DNA of 35,819 nt from positions 1-35,819 of the forward strand of contig CANFUO010000014.1 of assembly GCA_947450225.1 (NCBI GenBank). The letters are read 5' to 3'. Shown piece by piece: positions 15,611-23,115 of the stretch. Numbering within the stretch: position 1 is the stretch's first letter; each line of letters begins with the position of its first letter. This DNA is from Burkholderiaceae bacterium. GTDB lineage: Bacteria > Pseudomonadota > Gammaproteobacteria > Burkholderiales > Burkholderiaceae. The translations under genes and the position numbers were made by a program. Under the pieces are notes generated by a model. It searched no databases and was not told the origin of the DNA. It saw only the letters and a list, made by a program, of their open reading frames with translations.

Positions 15611-15639
15611 TTTATAAGAATGGACTAAGGTTAGCACAA
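15611..15639 (-). promoter_or_regulatory. Sigma-70 promoter of the MFS gene at 14347-15600
   Basis: Read on the minus strand, TTGTGC (15639-15634) and TATAAA (15616-15611) are separated by 17 bases. The ATG is 10 bases after the -10 box, so the predicted 5' leader is only a few bases long. Confidence 0.6.
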
Positions 15640-15649
15640 CTCACATGAT

Positions 15650-15672
15650 CCTAATCACTTAAAATTATTAGG
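15650..15672. promoter_or_regulatory. Inverted repeat between divergent MFS and LprI-like genes
   Basis: CCTAAT (15650-15655) and ATTAGG (15667-15672) are perfect inverted copies 11 bases apart, just upstream of the MFS -35 box and about 50 bases before the divergent start codon. The position suits a shared operator. No regulator gene is adjacent. Confidence 0.35.
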
Positions 15673-15722
15673 TGAATACAATCGCTCAAATACAAGGACC
15701 TTTCAGGGACACAAAGAATGTC

Positions 15723-16757
15723 ATGATGAAGTTGCATCGTTATATTTTCCTCATCATCATTTTGGCAACTAGCATGCCCAATAAATCCATAGGGGCTAGC
15801 TTTGATTGCGCCGCAACATCACTTTCAACGGTAGATCAATGGATTTGTCAAAATCCCAAGATATCGGCATTAGATGAGCGCATGGCAATTCACTATCAAG
15901 AAAACTATAAAAAACTCTCTCCCTATAACCGCGTTACTTATCTCAATAGTCAACGGGAGTGGCTTCGATATTGGCCGCAGGCATGTGGGCGAACTGAAGA
16001 TGCTGATATGCAAACGCAGGAGTATTTAAGTTGTGCAGAAAACAGTTATGAAGAGCGTATTGAAACCTTAAGAGTTTTTATAACGAAAAAGCAATGGCCG
16101 GTATTTAATGTCGCGCAATACCATGTGACAACAGCGGATAAAAAAGTAGTACCTGATTGGGTCAACAAAGTAGAGCATCAGCTAACATATCCAAAGATTG
16201 ATGCAGCTTTTTTACCTGTTAAGGATCAGCAATTAGCGAACCAAGTTAATCTGTGGATACGATCAGTGATTAAAACACTTGGCGGTAAAAACCGCACGTC
16301 TTTAAATGAAAACCATATGGATACTTCATTAGATATTCAATTGGAAGAAGTGAGTCCAGACCTCATACGATTAAAAACAATCTACTACTTCAATGGATTT
16401 GGAGCGCATGGTAATAGTGTTTTTAATAACTATCACTACATCATATCCAAGGGGCGGGAGTTGAAGCCGCCAGATTTACTGCAAGGTAACTGGCAAGAGT
16501 TGGTTGCAAAAGATGTGTATAGACAATTGCATCTACAAGCACCAGGTATGGTTCTCATTGACTCGGCACAAGATGTAAAGAGTTCTATAGAAAGAGTGCA
16601 GACATGGATGTTCGACCGAGAGGGATTGAGATTTATTTTTAGCCCCTACGAATTAACTGCATACGCTGCTGGTGCGCCACAAATTAGTGTTGACTGGGAA
16701 TTGATAAAGCCTTACCTCACCGATTACACCAAAACACAGTTGCCCTTACTCTACTAA
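15723..16757 (+). CDS. Exported LprI-like (DUF1311) / DUF3298 protein
   Basis: A 344-residue exported protein with two domains. A signal peptide covers residues 1-25, with cleavage likely after SIGA. The mature part begins with SFDCAATSLSTVDQWIC...LDERMAIHYQENY, a lysozyme-inhibitor LprI/DUF1311-type module with paired cysteines and the late CAENSYEERI. The C-terminal half has a DUF3298 (RsiV-like) pattern: conversion of strand-rich sequence to DVYRQLHLQ, then REGLRFIFSPYELTAYAAGAP. RsiV binds lysozyme in Bacillus, so a role against host or predator muramidases is a reasonable inference only. I start at ATG 15723, which puts the signal peptide at the N-terminus; a GTG at 15672 would add 17 residues. 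It converges on the next gene with a 6-base gap. Confidence 0.78.
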   Translation: MMKLHRYIFLIIILATSMPNKSIGASFDCAATSLSTVDQWICQNPKISALDERMAIHYQENYKKLSPYNRVTYLNSQREWLRYWPQACGRTEDADMQTQEYLSCAENSYEERIETLRVFITKKQWPVFNVAQYHVTTADKKVVPDWVNKVEHQLTYPKIDAAFLPVKDQQLANQVNLWIRSVIKTLGGKNRTSLNENHMDTSLDIQLEEVSPDLIRLKTIYYFNGFGAHGNSVFNNYHYIISKGRELKPPDLLQGNWQELVAKDVYRQLHLQAPGMVLIDSAQDVKSSIERVQTWMFDREGLRFIFSPYELTAYAAGAPQISVDWELIKPYLTDYTKTQLPLLY

Positions 16758-16763
16758 AAATAC

Positions 16764-17981
16764 TTATGCAGTTTTAGGACTTAAGAATGCCACAGCTTTT
16801 TCTTTGATAGGTAAGTGTATGAGAGTCGCAAAGAGAGCAAGCATGATGTCCATGTACCAGACCCAGTCATAGTTGCCAAATTGTTGAAAAACCTGACCAC
16901 CTAAATAGGCGCCTAAAAATCCGCCGAGTTGATGGGTAAATAAAACAATCCCAAACAAGGTTCCCATGTAATTAGGACCAAACATTTTAGCCACTAGCCC
17001 AGCGGTAGGAGGAACAGTTGATAAATAAGTGAGGCCTAGAGTGGCAGCAAACAACAAGACAGTTAATTCGGTTTTAGGGCCAATGATAAATAAAAACACA
17101 ATCACGCCTCTTGCAGCGTAAATGTAGCTTAGGAGAAATTTCAGGGGCATTTTAGTCGTCAGCCAACCAGCACCTAAGCTACCAATAATATTAAATAAAC
17201 CGATGGTGGCTAAAGCCCAACCTGTGAAAGTAGGAGGAAGACCACATAAATCGATAATACCTGGCATATGCGTGGCAATAAAAGCCACATGAAAGCCGCA
17301 CACAAAAAATCCACAGTTGAGCATTAAGTAGCTAGGTGTTCTAAAAGAGAGCGCTAAGCTTTGCTTAAAATTTGGTTGTACAGGGGCATTAGGGTCAATG
17401 GGAGCAATTGTTTTTTTGCCACGCAAAATAAATGCAAGCGGAATCGTAATCAGACAAAAGAGTGCAATATACCTAAGACCATCCTCCCAGCCAGCATGCA
17501 CAATTAGCCAACCAGCGATGGGCGCCATTATAAATTGGCCAATGGAGCCACCTGCATTGACTAAACCCGCATAAAAGCCACCAGTTCCTTTTGGGACGAA
17601 GCGATTGACCGCTGACATTAAAACAGAATTACCAGCAAAACCAGCGCCACCAGCGGACAGAATACCGATCGTCACAATTAACCCAAACTGTGAAGTAGCA
17701 TAAGGAATGAGTAATGTACCTGTTAAGCACATTGCAATACCAATGAAAAGCGCTTTCTCGGTACCGAATTTATCTGAAATCGCCCCTGCAAACGGTTGAA
17801 AGACACCCCATGCTAATTGACCACAAGCGAATGCCAAGCTAACTGCAACGACGCCTAAGCCCGTATGGTTATTAATCGAACTAAAAAACATCGGCACTGA
17901 TTGTCTGATGCCAAAAATCAGCGCAAAAATTGCCACTGCTGCGGCAACTTTAATGAGATAAGGTTTTTCTTTAAATAGCAA
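16764..17981 (-). CDS. MFS transporter, second copy, paired with a Bug receptor
   Basis: A 405-residue, roughly 12-helix MFS carrier. The family loop appears as GAISDKFGTEKALF after helix 2, and the second half has a matching GWLTTKMPLKFLLS. The central cytoplasmic loop is short and polar (GKKTIAPIDPNAPVQ). The start is TTG at 17981 (MLFKEKPYLIK): the next ATG would remove the first membrane helix. It begins 5 bases after the stop of the Bug receptor gene and is presumably co-transcribed with it. A Bug receptor placed with an MFS carrier rather than with TctAB is unusual, and the two may simply respond to related substrates. Confidence 0.88.
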   Translation of the reverse strand: MLFKEKPYLIKVAAAVAIFALIFGIRQSVPMFFSSINNHTGLGVVAVSLAFACGQLAWGVFQPFAGAISDKFGTEKALFIGIAMCLTGTLLIPYATSQFGLIVTIGILSAGGAGFAGNSVLMSAVNRFVPKGTGGFYAGLVNAGGSIGQFIMAPIAGWLIVHAGWEDGLRYIALFCLITIPLAFILRGKKTIAPIDPNAPVQPNFKQSLALSFRTPSYLMLNCGFFVCGFHVAFIATHMPGIIDLCGLPPTFTGWALATIGLFNIIGSLGAGWLTTKMPLKFLLSYIYAARGVIVFLFIIGPKTELTVLLFAATLGLTYLSTVPPTAGLVAKMFGPNYMGTLFGIVLFTHQLGGFLGAYLGGQVFQQFGNYDWVWYMDIMLALFATLIHLPIKEKAVAFLSPKTA

Positions 17982-17986
17982 GGAGA

Positions 17987-18952
17987 TTACTCTTCTTTAA
18001 TTTTATTTTGAACAACAAATTGACCCCAAGTATTCATTTGCTTACGCAAAAACGGCGTAAAGACCTCAGGACCACCAGCGATAATATCAATGCCTTGATC
18101 ATTTAATTTTTTAGCAATATCATCCTGCTTTAAGACACTAATAATAGCTTGATTCATTTTAGCTACAACATCAGCAGGGGTGTTTGCTGGTGCAATGACT
18201 CCCCACCAAGCAGGTGCATCAAAGCCCGGAAAACCACTTTCTGCCACAGTGGGTACTTGAGGAAGATCCTTGCTGCGCTTTGGACTAGTAATCACCAAAG
18301 GTACAACACGACCAGCATCAATATGCGGTTTAATGAGATACACGGAGCCAATAGCTAATTGCACGTGGCCTGCTAAGGCATCAGCCATCAAAGGACCACC
18401 GCCACGATAAGGAATATGCGTCCACTCAAACTTTGATTTTTTTGCTAAAGAAGCAATTGCAAGATGGCCAAGGCTACCTGTGCCAATAGATCCGTAGTTA
18501 AAAGGAACACCAGATTTTGAGTCGATGGTTAATTGTTTAAAGCTGGTGATGCCAGATTTAGTACTAGCAGCCAGCACCATGGGCGAAGTACCAATCAGAG
18601 TGACTTGCGCGATATCTTTTAAGGTATCGTAAGGCATTTTATCTTTGAGGGCCTGATTCACACCGTGCGTATCAAACACCACGGCAAACGCATAACCATC
18701 TGGATCAGAACGCACAAGGGCGCTAGTGCCAATGACGCCGGAGGCACCACCAACATTTTCTACAATGACGGATTGTTTCAAGTGATTTTGTAGAGCTGGT
18801 GCAAGGACCCTTGCCACTGCATCGACTGAACCACCAGGGGGAAATACGGAAATAAGGCGAATCGGCTTACGGTTTGGCCAATCATCAGCGGCAAAGGAAT
18901 AGTTAACTCCAATAACTAACGTTACAAGCATCAAGAACAGCCTTTTGAACAT
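17987..18952 (-). CDS. Bug/TctC-family periplasmic substrate-binding receptor, second copy
   Basis: A 321-residue secreted receptor. The signal peptide ends at SFA (about residue 21) and the mature chain begins DDWPNRKPIRL. Family blocks are ISVFPPGGSVDAVARVLAP, VIVENVGGASGVIGT, DGYAFAVVFDTHG and HIPYRGGGPLMADALAGHV. AAGGGG lies 8 bases before the ATG. It differs clearly from the receptor at 12225 in its ligand-loop sequences (PPGGSVDAV against PAGGGADSF), so the two probably bind different ligands. It is followed by an MFS gene. The gap to the upstream DUF2878 gene is 40 bases, so read-through from that unit is possible. Confidence 0.9.
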   Translation of the reverse strand: MFKRLFLMLVTLVIGVNYSFAADDWPNRKPIRLISVFPPGGSVDAVARVLAPALQNHLKQSVIVENVGGASGVIGTSALVRSDPDGYAFAVVFDTHGVNQALKDKMPYDTLKDIAQVTLIGTSPMVLAASTKSGITSFKQLTIDSKSGVPFNYGSIGTGSLGHLAIASLAKKSKFEWTHIPYRGGGPLMADALAGHVQLAIGSVYLIKPHIDAGRVVPLVITSPKRSKDLPQVPTVAESGFPGFDAPAWWGVIAPANTPADVVAKMNQAIISVLKQDDIAKKLNDQGIDIIAGGPEVFTPFLRKQMNTWGQFVVQNKIKEE

Positions 18953-18992
18953 ATGAATTCCCCTTAAGTCAATTAAATCAATGCGAATACAC

Positions 18993-19511
18993 TTATTGTA
19001 TGTGAGAAGCTTGCAGGCGGATGAATCTTATTAAGATAAACATGGTGCAAGCCCAGCCAGCACTCAGCAAAACATACCCAAGCGTTTGAATCTGAAGAAT
19101 AGCCCCTAACTGAACGCCTGAGTAATAGGCAAGAGGGCCAGTCACCGCTCCCAAGAGTATCGCCACGGATTGGCGATTTTCTAACCAAGAAAACGACACT
19201 TTAGCACTAGCGGCAAAGCAAAGCCAAAGTAAGGAAAGCCACCAAGGTTGTAAGAATGTAAAAGGTTCAGGAAAAGCAGATGCAAAGGTAATCAGATTGA
19301 AAAAACCAAGTACGCTATCTAAGACAAATCCCAAAGCAAGCATCTTTAATAAAAAGAGATAGGCTTGTTTTTTTTGCACTTGTTTTGACATATACGTATT
19401 TAAGTAAGCTAGGCTTACGATAATCGGCAACAAAGGATAGTGATGACTAGCCCCCCATGCGCAAGCAAACCAAACTACTTGAAAGCCAAGAATCATGCCC
19501 CAAAAATACAT
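18993..19511 (-). CDS. DUF2878 family membrane protein
   Basis: A 172-residue polytopic inner-membrane protein with five or so hydrophobic segments. The arrangement (LGFQVVWFACAWGA at the start, LGFVLDSVLGFFNLITF in the middle, LGAVTGPLAYYSGVQLGAI near the end) matches the DUF2878 family. Its biochemical role is unknown. It starts 2 bases after the stop of the DUF3833 gene, so the two form one unit. From memory, these families often sit together with cyclopropane-fatty-acid synthase, DUF1365 and FAD-dependent oxidoreductase genes. None of those is here. Confidence 0.8.
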   Translation of the reverse strand: MYFWGMILGFQVVWFACAWGASHHYPLLPIIVSLAYLNTYMSKQVQKKQAYLFLLKMLALGFVLDSVLGFFNLITFASAFPEPFTFLQPWWLSLLWLCFAASAKVSFSWLENRQSVAILLGAVTGPLAYYSGVQLGAILQIQTLGYVLLSAGWACTMFILIRFIRLQASHIQ

Positions 19512-19513
19512 GA

Positions 19514-20071
19514 TTAATCTTTCGTGAAGGACAGAGTAACCTCACCCAAATAGATGCCAAACTTCGTCATTTGGGCGCGATTGAGCATCACTTTTGAGTT
19601 GACTAAATACATCCAGTCATTAAATTGAACCTCAATATTTTTACCGTCAACGGGGAGTAAAAGTGTGTAAGTCCAGTTGAGCGCATTACCCGAGGCTACG
19701 CCAGTTGCTTTGCCGACCACATCAGCAGCAGTTCCCTCGAATTGGTTCTTGGAGGTTTCTTTAATCGTCCAAATCCTTTTTTGGGTCGAGCCATCAGAAT
19801 ATACAAAAGACTCATCTAAGGTGCCAGTTTTCACCCCATCAACTACCGCCCATGTAGATTGAATATCTACAGTAAAGCGCTTAACAACCTTACCACTACG
19901 ATCCGTAAAAATACCATAGGCAAGAGTTTTGCCATTGAAATAATCTGACAATACTAGAGCGGGCGTCTCACTTGCATATTCTTCGACCTTCGTACTTGAG
20001 CACGAAGTTAAGCAAAAGATACCAAGCACAATAAAACAGCTGAAAAATAGTTTTTGAGTTATCCGTAACAT
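19514..20071 (-). CDS. DUF3833 family lipoprotein
   Basis: A 185-residue exported lipoprotein. The signal peptide ends in a lipobox LTSC, so Cys24 is the lipid-modified residue after cleavage. The body matches DUF3833: DYFNGKTLAYGIFTDRSGKVVKRFTVDI early and WTYTLLLPVDGKNIEVQFNDWMY late, a beta-rich fold of unknown role. The start at 20071 is supported by AAGGAG 7 bases upstream; an in-frame start 27 bases earlier lacks such a site. It is the first gene of the DUF3833-DUF2878 unit and is divergent from the HigA-like gene. Confidence 0.85.
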   Translation of the reverse strand: MLRITQKLFFSCFIVLGIFCLTSCSSTKVEEYASETPALVLSDYFNGKTLAYGIFTDRSGKVVKRFTVDIQSTWAVVDGVKTGTLDESFVYSDGSTQKRIWTIKETSKNQFEGTAADVVGKATGVASGNALNWTYTLLLPVDGKNIEVQFNDWMYLVNSKVMLNRAQMTKFGIYLGEVTLSFTKD

Positions 20072-20113
20072 AAACGCTCCTTGAATGAATACCACCATTA
20101 TGGCAAATGATTG

Positions 20114-20136
20114 CTTGCAAGGTTGAGAGTTGCAAG
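20114..20136. promoter_or_regulatory. Inverted repeat between DUF3833 and HigA-like genes
   Basis: CTTGCAA (20114-20120) and TTGCAAG (20130-20136) are perfect inverted copies 9 bases apart. TTGAGA (20123-20128) with TTATAA (20147-20152) at 18-base spacing could be the promoter of the HigA-like gene, so this repeat would overlap its -35 box, as expected for autoregulation. Confidence 0.4.
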
Positions 20137-20214
20137 ATTTCCCCTGTTATAAAACAATGATAAGAGTGTGGAATTAAAAAAATAGATATTAAATAGTTGA
20201 ATAAAATAACCCAT

Positions 20215-20493
20215 ATGAAAATATCAACATCTCTAAATTTCTTAGAATTACATCCCGGCGAATATATACGCGAAGAATTTTTACAAGCAGGTGGTCAGAC
20301 CATTTTTGAATTTGCGATGGCGATGCAAATCTCGGAAAAAGCTGCTTGTGAAATCATTGTTGGCAGACAGGCCATTACCCCGTTGATTGCAGAAGGTTTA
20401 GCGCGCATTTACGGCATCAAAAGTCAATATTGGTTAGATATGCAAGCGACTTATGATGCGAAAAAGAAACTAGACCGCACTTACAGCAATTAA
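20215..20493 (+). CDS. higA: HigA-like XRE-family antitoxin without a partner toxin
   Basis: A 92-residue helix-turn-helix protein of the HigA/VapI group. Family marks are LHPGEYIREEFLQAGG at the start, the helix-turn-helix around residues 30-60 (ISEKAACEIIVGRQAIT), and IYGIKSQYWLDMQATYD at the end. HigA normally neutralises and autoregulates with HigB, encoded just upstream. Here the upstream gap of under 150 bases to a divergent gene has no HigB-like frame, and downstream lies trhP, convergent with a 24-base overlap. The start at ATG 20215 suits the family better than TTG 20197. It may be an orphan antitoxin or a reused repressor. Confidence 0.85.
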   Translation: MKISTSLNFLELHPGEYIREEFLQAGGQTIFEFAMAMQISEKAACEIIVGRQAITPLIAEGLARIYGIKSQYWLDMQATYDAKKKLDRTYSN

Positions 20494-21768
20494 GTCCAGC
20501 GCCGAGGTTTTATTATGCTCAATATAACGAGCAATATAAGCGGCGCTTGAAGAGAGAGGAAGTTTAGCGTAGACGATATGACCAGATCCAGGAGCTACTT
20601 GAATGGACTTACCATCTTCACTCCAAAGTTCTTCAAGGATGATGTCGGTATTGCCATGAGGTTCAATCAGTTCAATTTTATCGCCAACGGCGAATCGGTT
20701 TTTTACATCAATCTTTGCGCCCCTCACAGGGTCAATTTCAAGGATGCTGCCGACATACATACTTCTACCTGAAATAGAGAAACCCTTGAGATAATTTTGA
20801 TAATCAGCATCATGGTGGCGCTGATAAAAACCATCGGTATAGCCCCGGTTCGCAAGTCCTTCGAGATGACCTAGGAGTTCCGGTTGAAATGGACGACCCG
20901 CAGCAGCGTCATCAATTGCAGTGCGATAGGACTGGCAAGTTCTAGCTACGTAGTAAGGGGACTTGGTACGGCCTTCGATCTTAAAAGAATCGATACCCAT
21001 TTCAGTCAAACGTTCAATATGTTCTATTGCGCGTAAGTCTTTCGAATTCAAAATATAGGTACCATGCATATCCTCTTCGATTGGCATGAGAGCATCTGTT
21101 TTGCCACCTTCCTCAAGAAGGTAAATATCACCAGTAGCATCTTCAGAGCCAGGATAAATTTTATAGTCCCAGCGACAGGAGTTCGTACAGGCCCCCTGAT
21201 TGGGATCGCGATGACTAAAGTAACCAGAAAGCAAGCAGCGCCCTGAATAGGCGATACATAAAGCGCCATGGACAAAAACCTCGAGTTCCATTTCAGGACA
21301 ATCTTGGCGCACAGCAGCGATTTCATCTAAAGAAAGTTCACGTGAAAGAATAATGCGACTAATGCCAACTTTTTGCCAGAATCTGGCGGCCGCACCATTG
21401 ACAGTATTTGCTTGGACAGATAAATGAATTGGCATATCAGGCCAATTCTCACGCACCATCATAATTAAACCAGGGTCGGACATAATCAGAGCATCTGGCT
21501 TGAGAGCTATAACGGGGCTCATATCTTGAATGAAGGTTCTTGTTTTACCTCCATGAGGCAAAATATTTGAAACTAAATAGAACTTTTTGCCTAAGGCGTG
21601 AGCATGGTTAATGCCGCCCGCTAATACATCTAAGTCTCCAAAATCATTGTTTCTGACACGTAAAGAATAACGGGGCTGTCCGGCATAAATTGCGTCAGCG
21701 CCAAAATTAAAAGCGGTGTCGAGCATTGCGCGACTACCTGCGGGGGCAAGAAGTTCAGGTTTTTTCAT
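20470..21768 (-). CDS. trhP: U32 family tRNA uridine hydroxylase TrhP (YegQ)
   Basis: Homologue of E. coli TrhP, which hydroxylates uridine 34 of certain tRNAs using prephenate-derived chemistry, the first step to cmo5U/mo5U. The N-terminus KPELLAPAGSRAMLDTAFNF leads into GADAIYAGQPRYSLRVRNN. The U32 signature FVHGALCIAYSGRCLLSGY continues to QGACTNSCRW, giving Cys171, Cys178, Cys194 and Cys198 as likely Fe-S ligands. I start at ATG 21768 (MKKPELL), matching the family N-terminus; other in-frame starts at 21777 and TTG 21795 are possible. At 432 residues it is near normal. It follows the Rieske gene and may share its transcript. Confidence 0.9.
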   Translation of the reverse strand: MKKPELLAPAGSRAMLDTAFNFGADAIYAGQPRYSLRVRNNDFGDLDVLAGGINHAHALGKKFYLVSNILPHGGKTRTFIQDMSPVIALKPDALIMSDPGLIMMVRENWPDMPIHLSVQANTVNGAAARFWQKVGISRIILSRELSLDEIAAVRQDCPEMELEVFVHGALCIAYSGRCLLSGYFSHRDPNQGACTNSCRWDYKIYPGSEDATGDIYLLEEGGKTDALMPIEEDMHGTYILNSKDLRAIEHIERLTEMGIDSFKIEGRTKSPYYVARTCQSYRTAIDDAAAGRPFQPELLGHLEGLANRGYTDGFYQRHHDADYQNYLKGFSISGRSMYVGSILEIDPVRGAKIDVKNRFAVGDKIELIEPHGNTDIILEELWSEDGKSIQVAPGSGHIVYAKLPLSSSAAYIARYIEHNKTSALDLIAVSAV

Positions 21769-21813
21769 GAAAGCCATTTTAAAAGGGTTTGCCAAGAAAA
21801 GCGAGCAATCGTT

Positions 21814-22134
21814 TTAAGCATCTAAATCGATGTGAACACGACCATCGGCCACCTTGATCGGGTAGGATTTTATTGCTTTTGTAGCCGGCTCACACGTTAC
21901 CCGGCCATCACGCACATCAAAACGTCCCTGATGAAATGGGCACTCGATCTCATGACCCTCTAAAAAACCATCGGATAACAAAGCATTGCCATGGGTACAC
22001 ACATTATCTGTGCAGTAGACAAGCCCATTCACATTATAAATAGCGAGGTTCTTATCACCATAATTAAAACGCACCACTTCACCTTCGAAGGTGTCATCCA
22101 TCGACATGACATCTGTCCAAGAGTTAGCCATCAT
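21814..22134 (-). CDS. Rieske [2Fe-2S] ferredoxin
   Basis: A 106-residue soluble Rieske protein of the dioxygenase-ferredoxin type. The cluster ligands are clear: Cys46-x-His48 in NVCTHGNALLSDG, and Cys65-x2-His68 in IECPFHQGRFDV. It would pass electrons to a partner oxygenase, but none is encoded nearby. AAGGAAAAA lies just before the ATG. It is divergent from yaeQ and upstream of trhP. TrhP has its own Fe-S cluster, so a link is conceivable but only a guess from position. Confidence 0.92.
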   Translation of the reverse strand: MMANSWTDVMSMDDTFEGEVVRFNYGDKNLAIYNVNGLVYCTDNVCTHGNALLSDGFLEGHEIECPFHQGRFDVRDGRVTCEPATKAIKSYPIKVADGRVHIDLDA

Positions 22135-22268
22135 TTTTTCCTTTTGCTTGAGTTGTCATTATTTTACTCAAAGCTTTCGATACGTTAACAAACCAAGACA
22201 AAAGATGCCTTGAATAACTCTACCGAGCATTCCCATTTGGGTGCATAATGCAAGCTTTTAGGCATCTT

Positions 22269-22829
22269 ATGGCCATTAAATCTACGATCTATAAAGCCAA
22301 TTTATCCATCGCCAATATCGATCAAGGATATTATGCTGAGCATGCCTTAACGCTTGCGCGTCACCCGAGTGAAACGGATGAACGTATGATGGTCCGTTTA
22401 GTGGCGCTGGCGATGCAAGCCCATCAATTACAGGTGCTGTGTAATGGTGACGGTGTCTTAGCCTTTGGTGCCGGGTTATCTGATACAAATGAACCGGATG
22501 TATGGATTAAAGATTTTACTGACCAGATTAAGGTTTGGATTGAAGTAGGACTTCCTGAGGAGCGTCCCATCTTAAAAGCTTGTGGTAAATCAGCAAAAGT
22601 ATTTATATATCCATATCACCACAACACACTCATTTGGTTTCGGGGTATTGAAAATAAGATATCTCGTTTGAGAAATTTAGAAATTCATCAAATACCAGCA
22701 GAGCAATCGCAGGCACTAGCACTGATGGCACAACGATCGATGCAACTGCAAGCGACGATTCAAGAAAGTTCTTGCTTAATGAGTAATGGCGAGCAGAGTG
22801 TTGAAATTACTTTTGAACGTCTTTTTTAA
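22269..22829 (+). CDS. yaeQ: YaeQ family protein
   Basis: A 186-residue YaeQ protein with a PD-(D/E)xK nuclease-like fold and no settled function. Markers are MAIKSTIYKANLSIANID at the start, LARHPSETDERMMVRLVALA (29-48), and the nuclease-like core EPDVWIKDFTDQIKVWIEVG followed by KVFIYPY. The length fits the roughly 180-residue family. The start at 22269 matches the family N-terminus; an in-frame ATG at 22248 would add seven residues. CATAAT at 22244-22249 could be its -10 box. It overlaps the convergent SemiSWEET gene by 23 bases. Confidence 0.92.
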   Translation: MAIKSTIYKANLSIANIDQGYYAEHALTLARHPSETDERMMVRLVALAMQAHQLQVLCNGDGVLAFGAGLSDTNEPDVWIKDFTDQIKVWIEVGLPEERPILKACGKSAKVFIYPYHHNTLIWFRGIENKISRLRNLEIHQIPAEQSQALALMAQRSMQLQATIQESSCLMSNGEQSVEITFERLF

Positions 22830-23076
22830 GAGACTGTAATTTTAAAAAGAGGATTGATCCAGAAGTGCCAAGTGTGATGATATTAGCCATCAAAACAGGC
22901 CAGTTGCGAATCATTGCGGCATAGATAATCCATAGGACCACACCTACTGTAAATAACGAGTACATCGATAAGGAAATACCTGACAAATCTCTTGTCTTCC
23001 ATGAATGAATCGTTTGAGGAAGAAATGCTAAGGTCGTTAGCGTAGCGGCTACAAAGCCAAGAACAGTAATATCCAT
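22807..23076 (-). CDS. SemiSWEET (MtN3/saliva, PQ-loop) small transporter
   Basis: An 89-residue protein with three membrane helices and the PQ-loop motif LAFLPQT (Pro20-Gln21), followed by IHSWKTRDLSGISLSMY and a third helix ILFLKL. Bacterial SemiSWEETs work as dimers that carry sugars or related small molecules through the inner membrane. The length is typical. It lies 39 bases upstream of fadD on the same strand. The actual solute is unknown. Confidence 0.92.
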   Translation of the reverse strand: MDITVLGFVAATLTTLAFLPQTIHSWKTRDLSGISLSMYSLFTVGVVLWIIYAAMIRNWPVLMANIITLGTSGSILFLKLQSLKKDVQK

Positions 23077-23115
23077 AGTTAATTTTTGACGGATTGTTGT
23101 GGAAGTACTGTAAGT

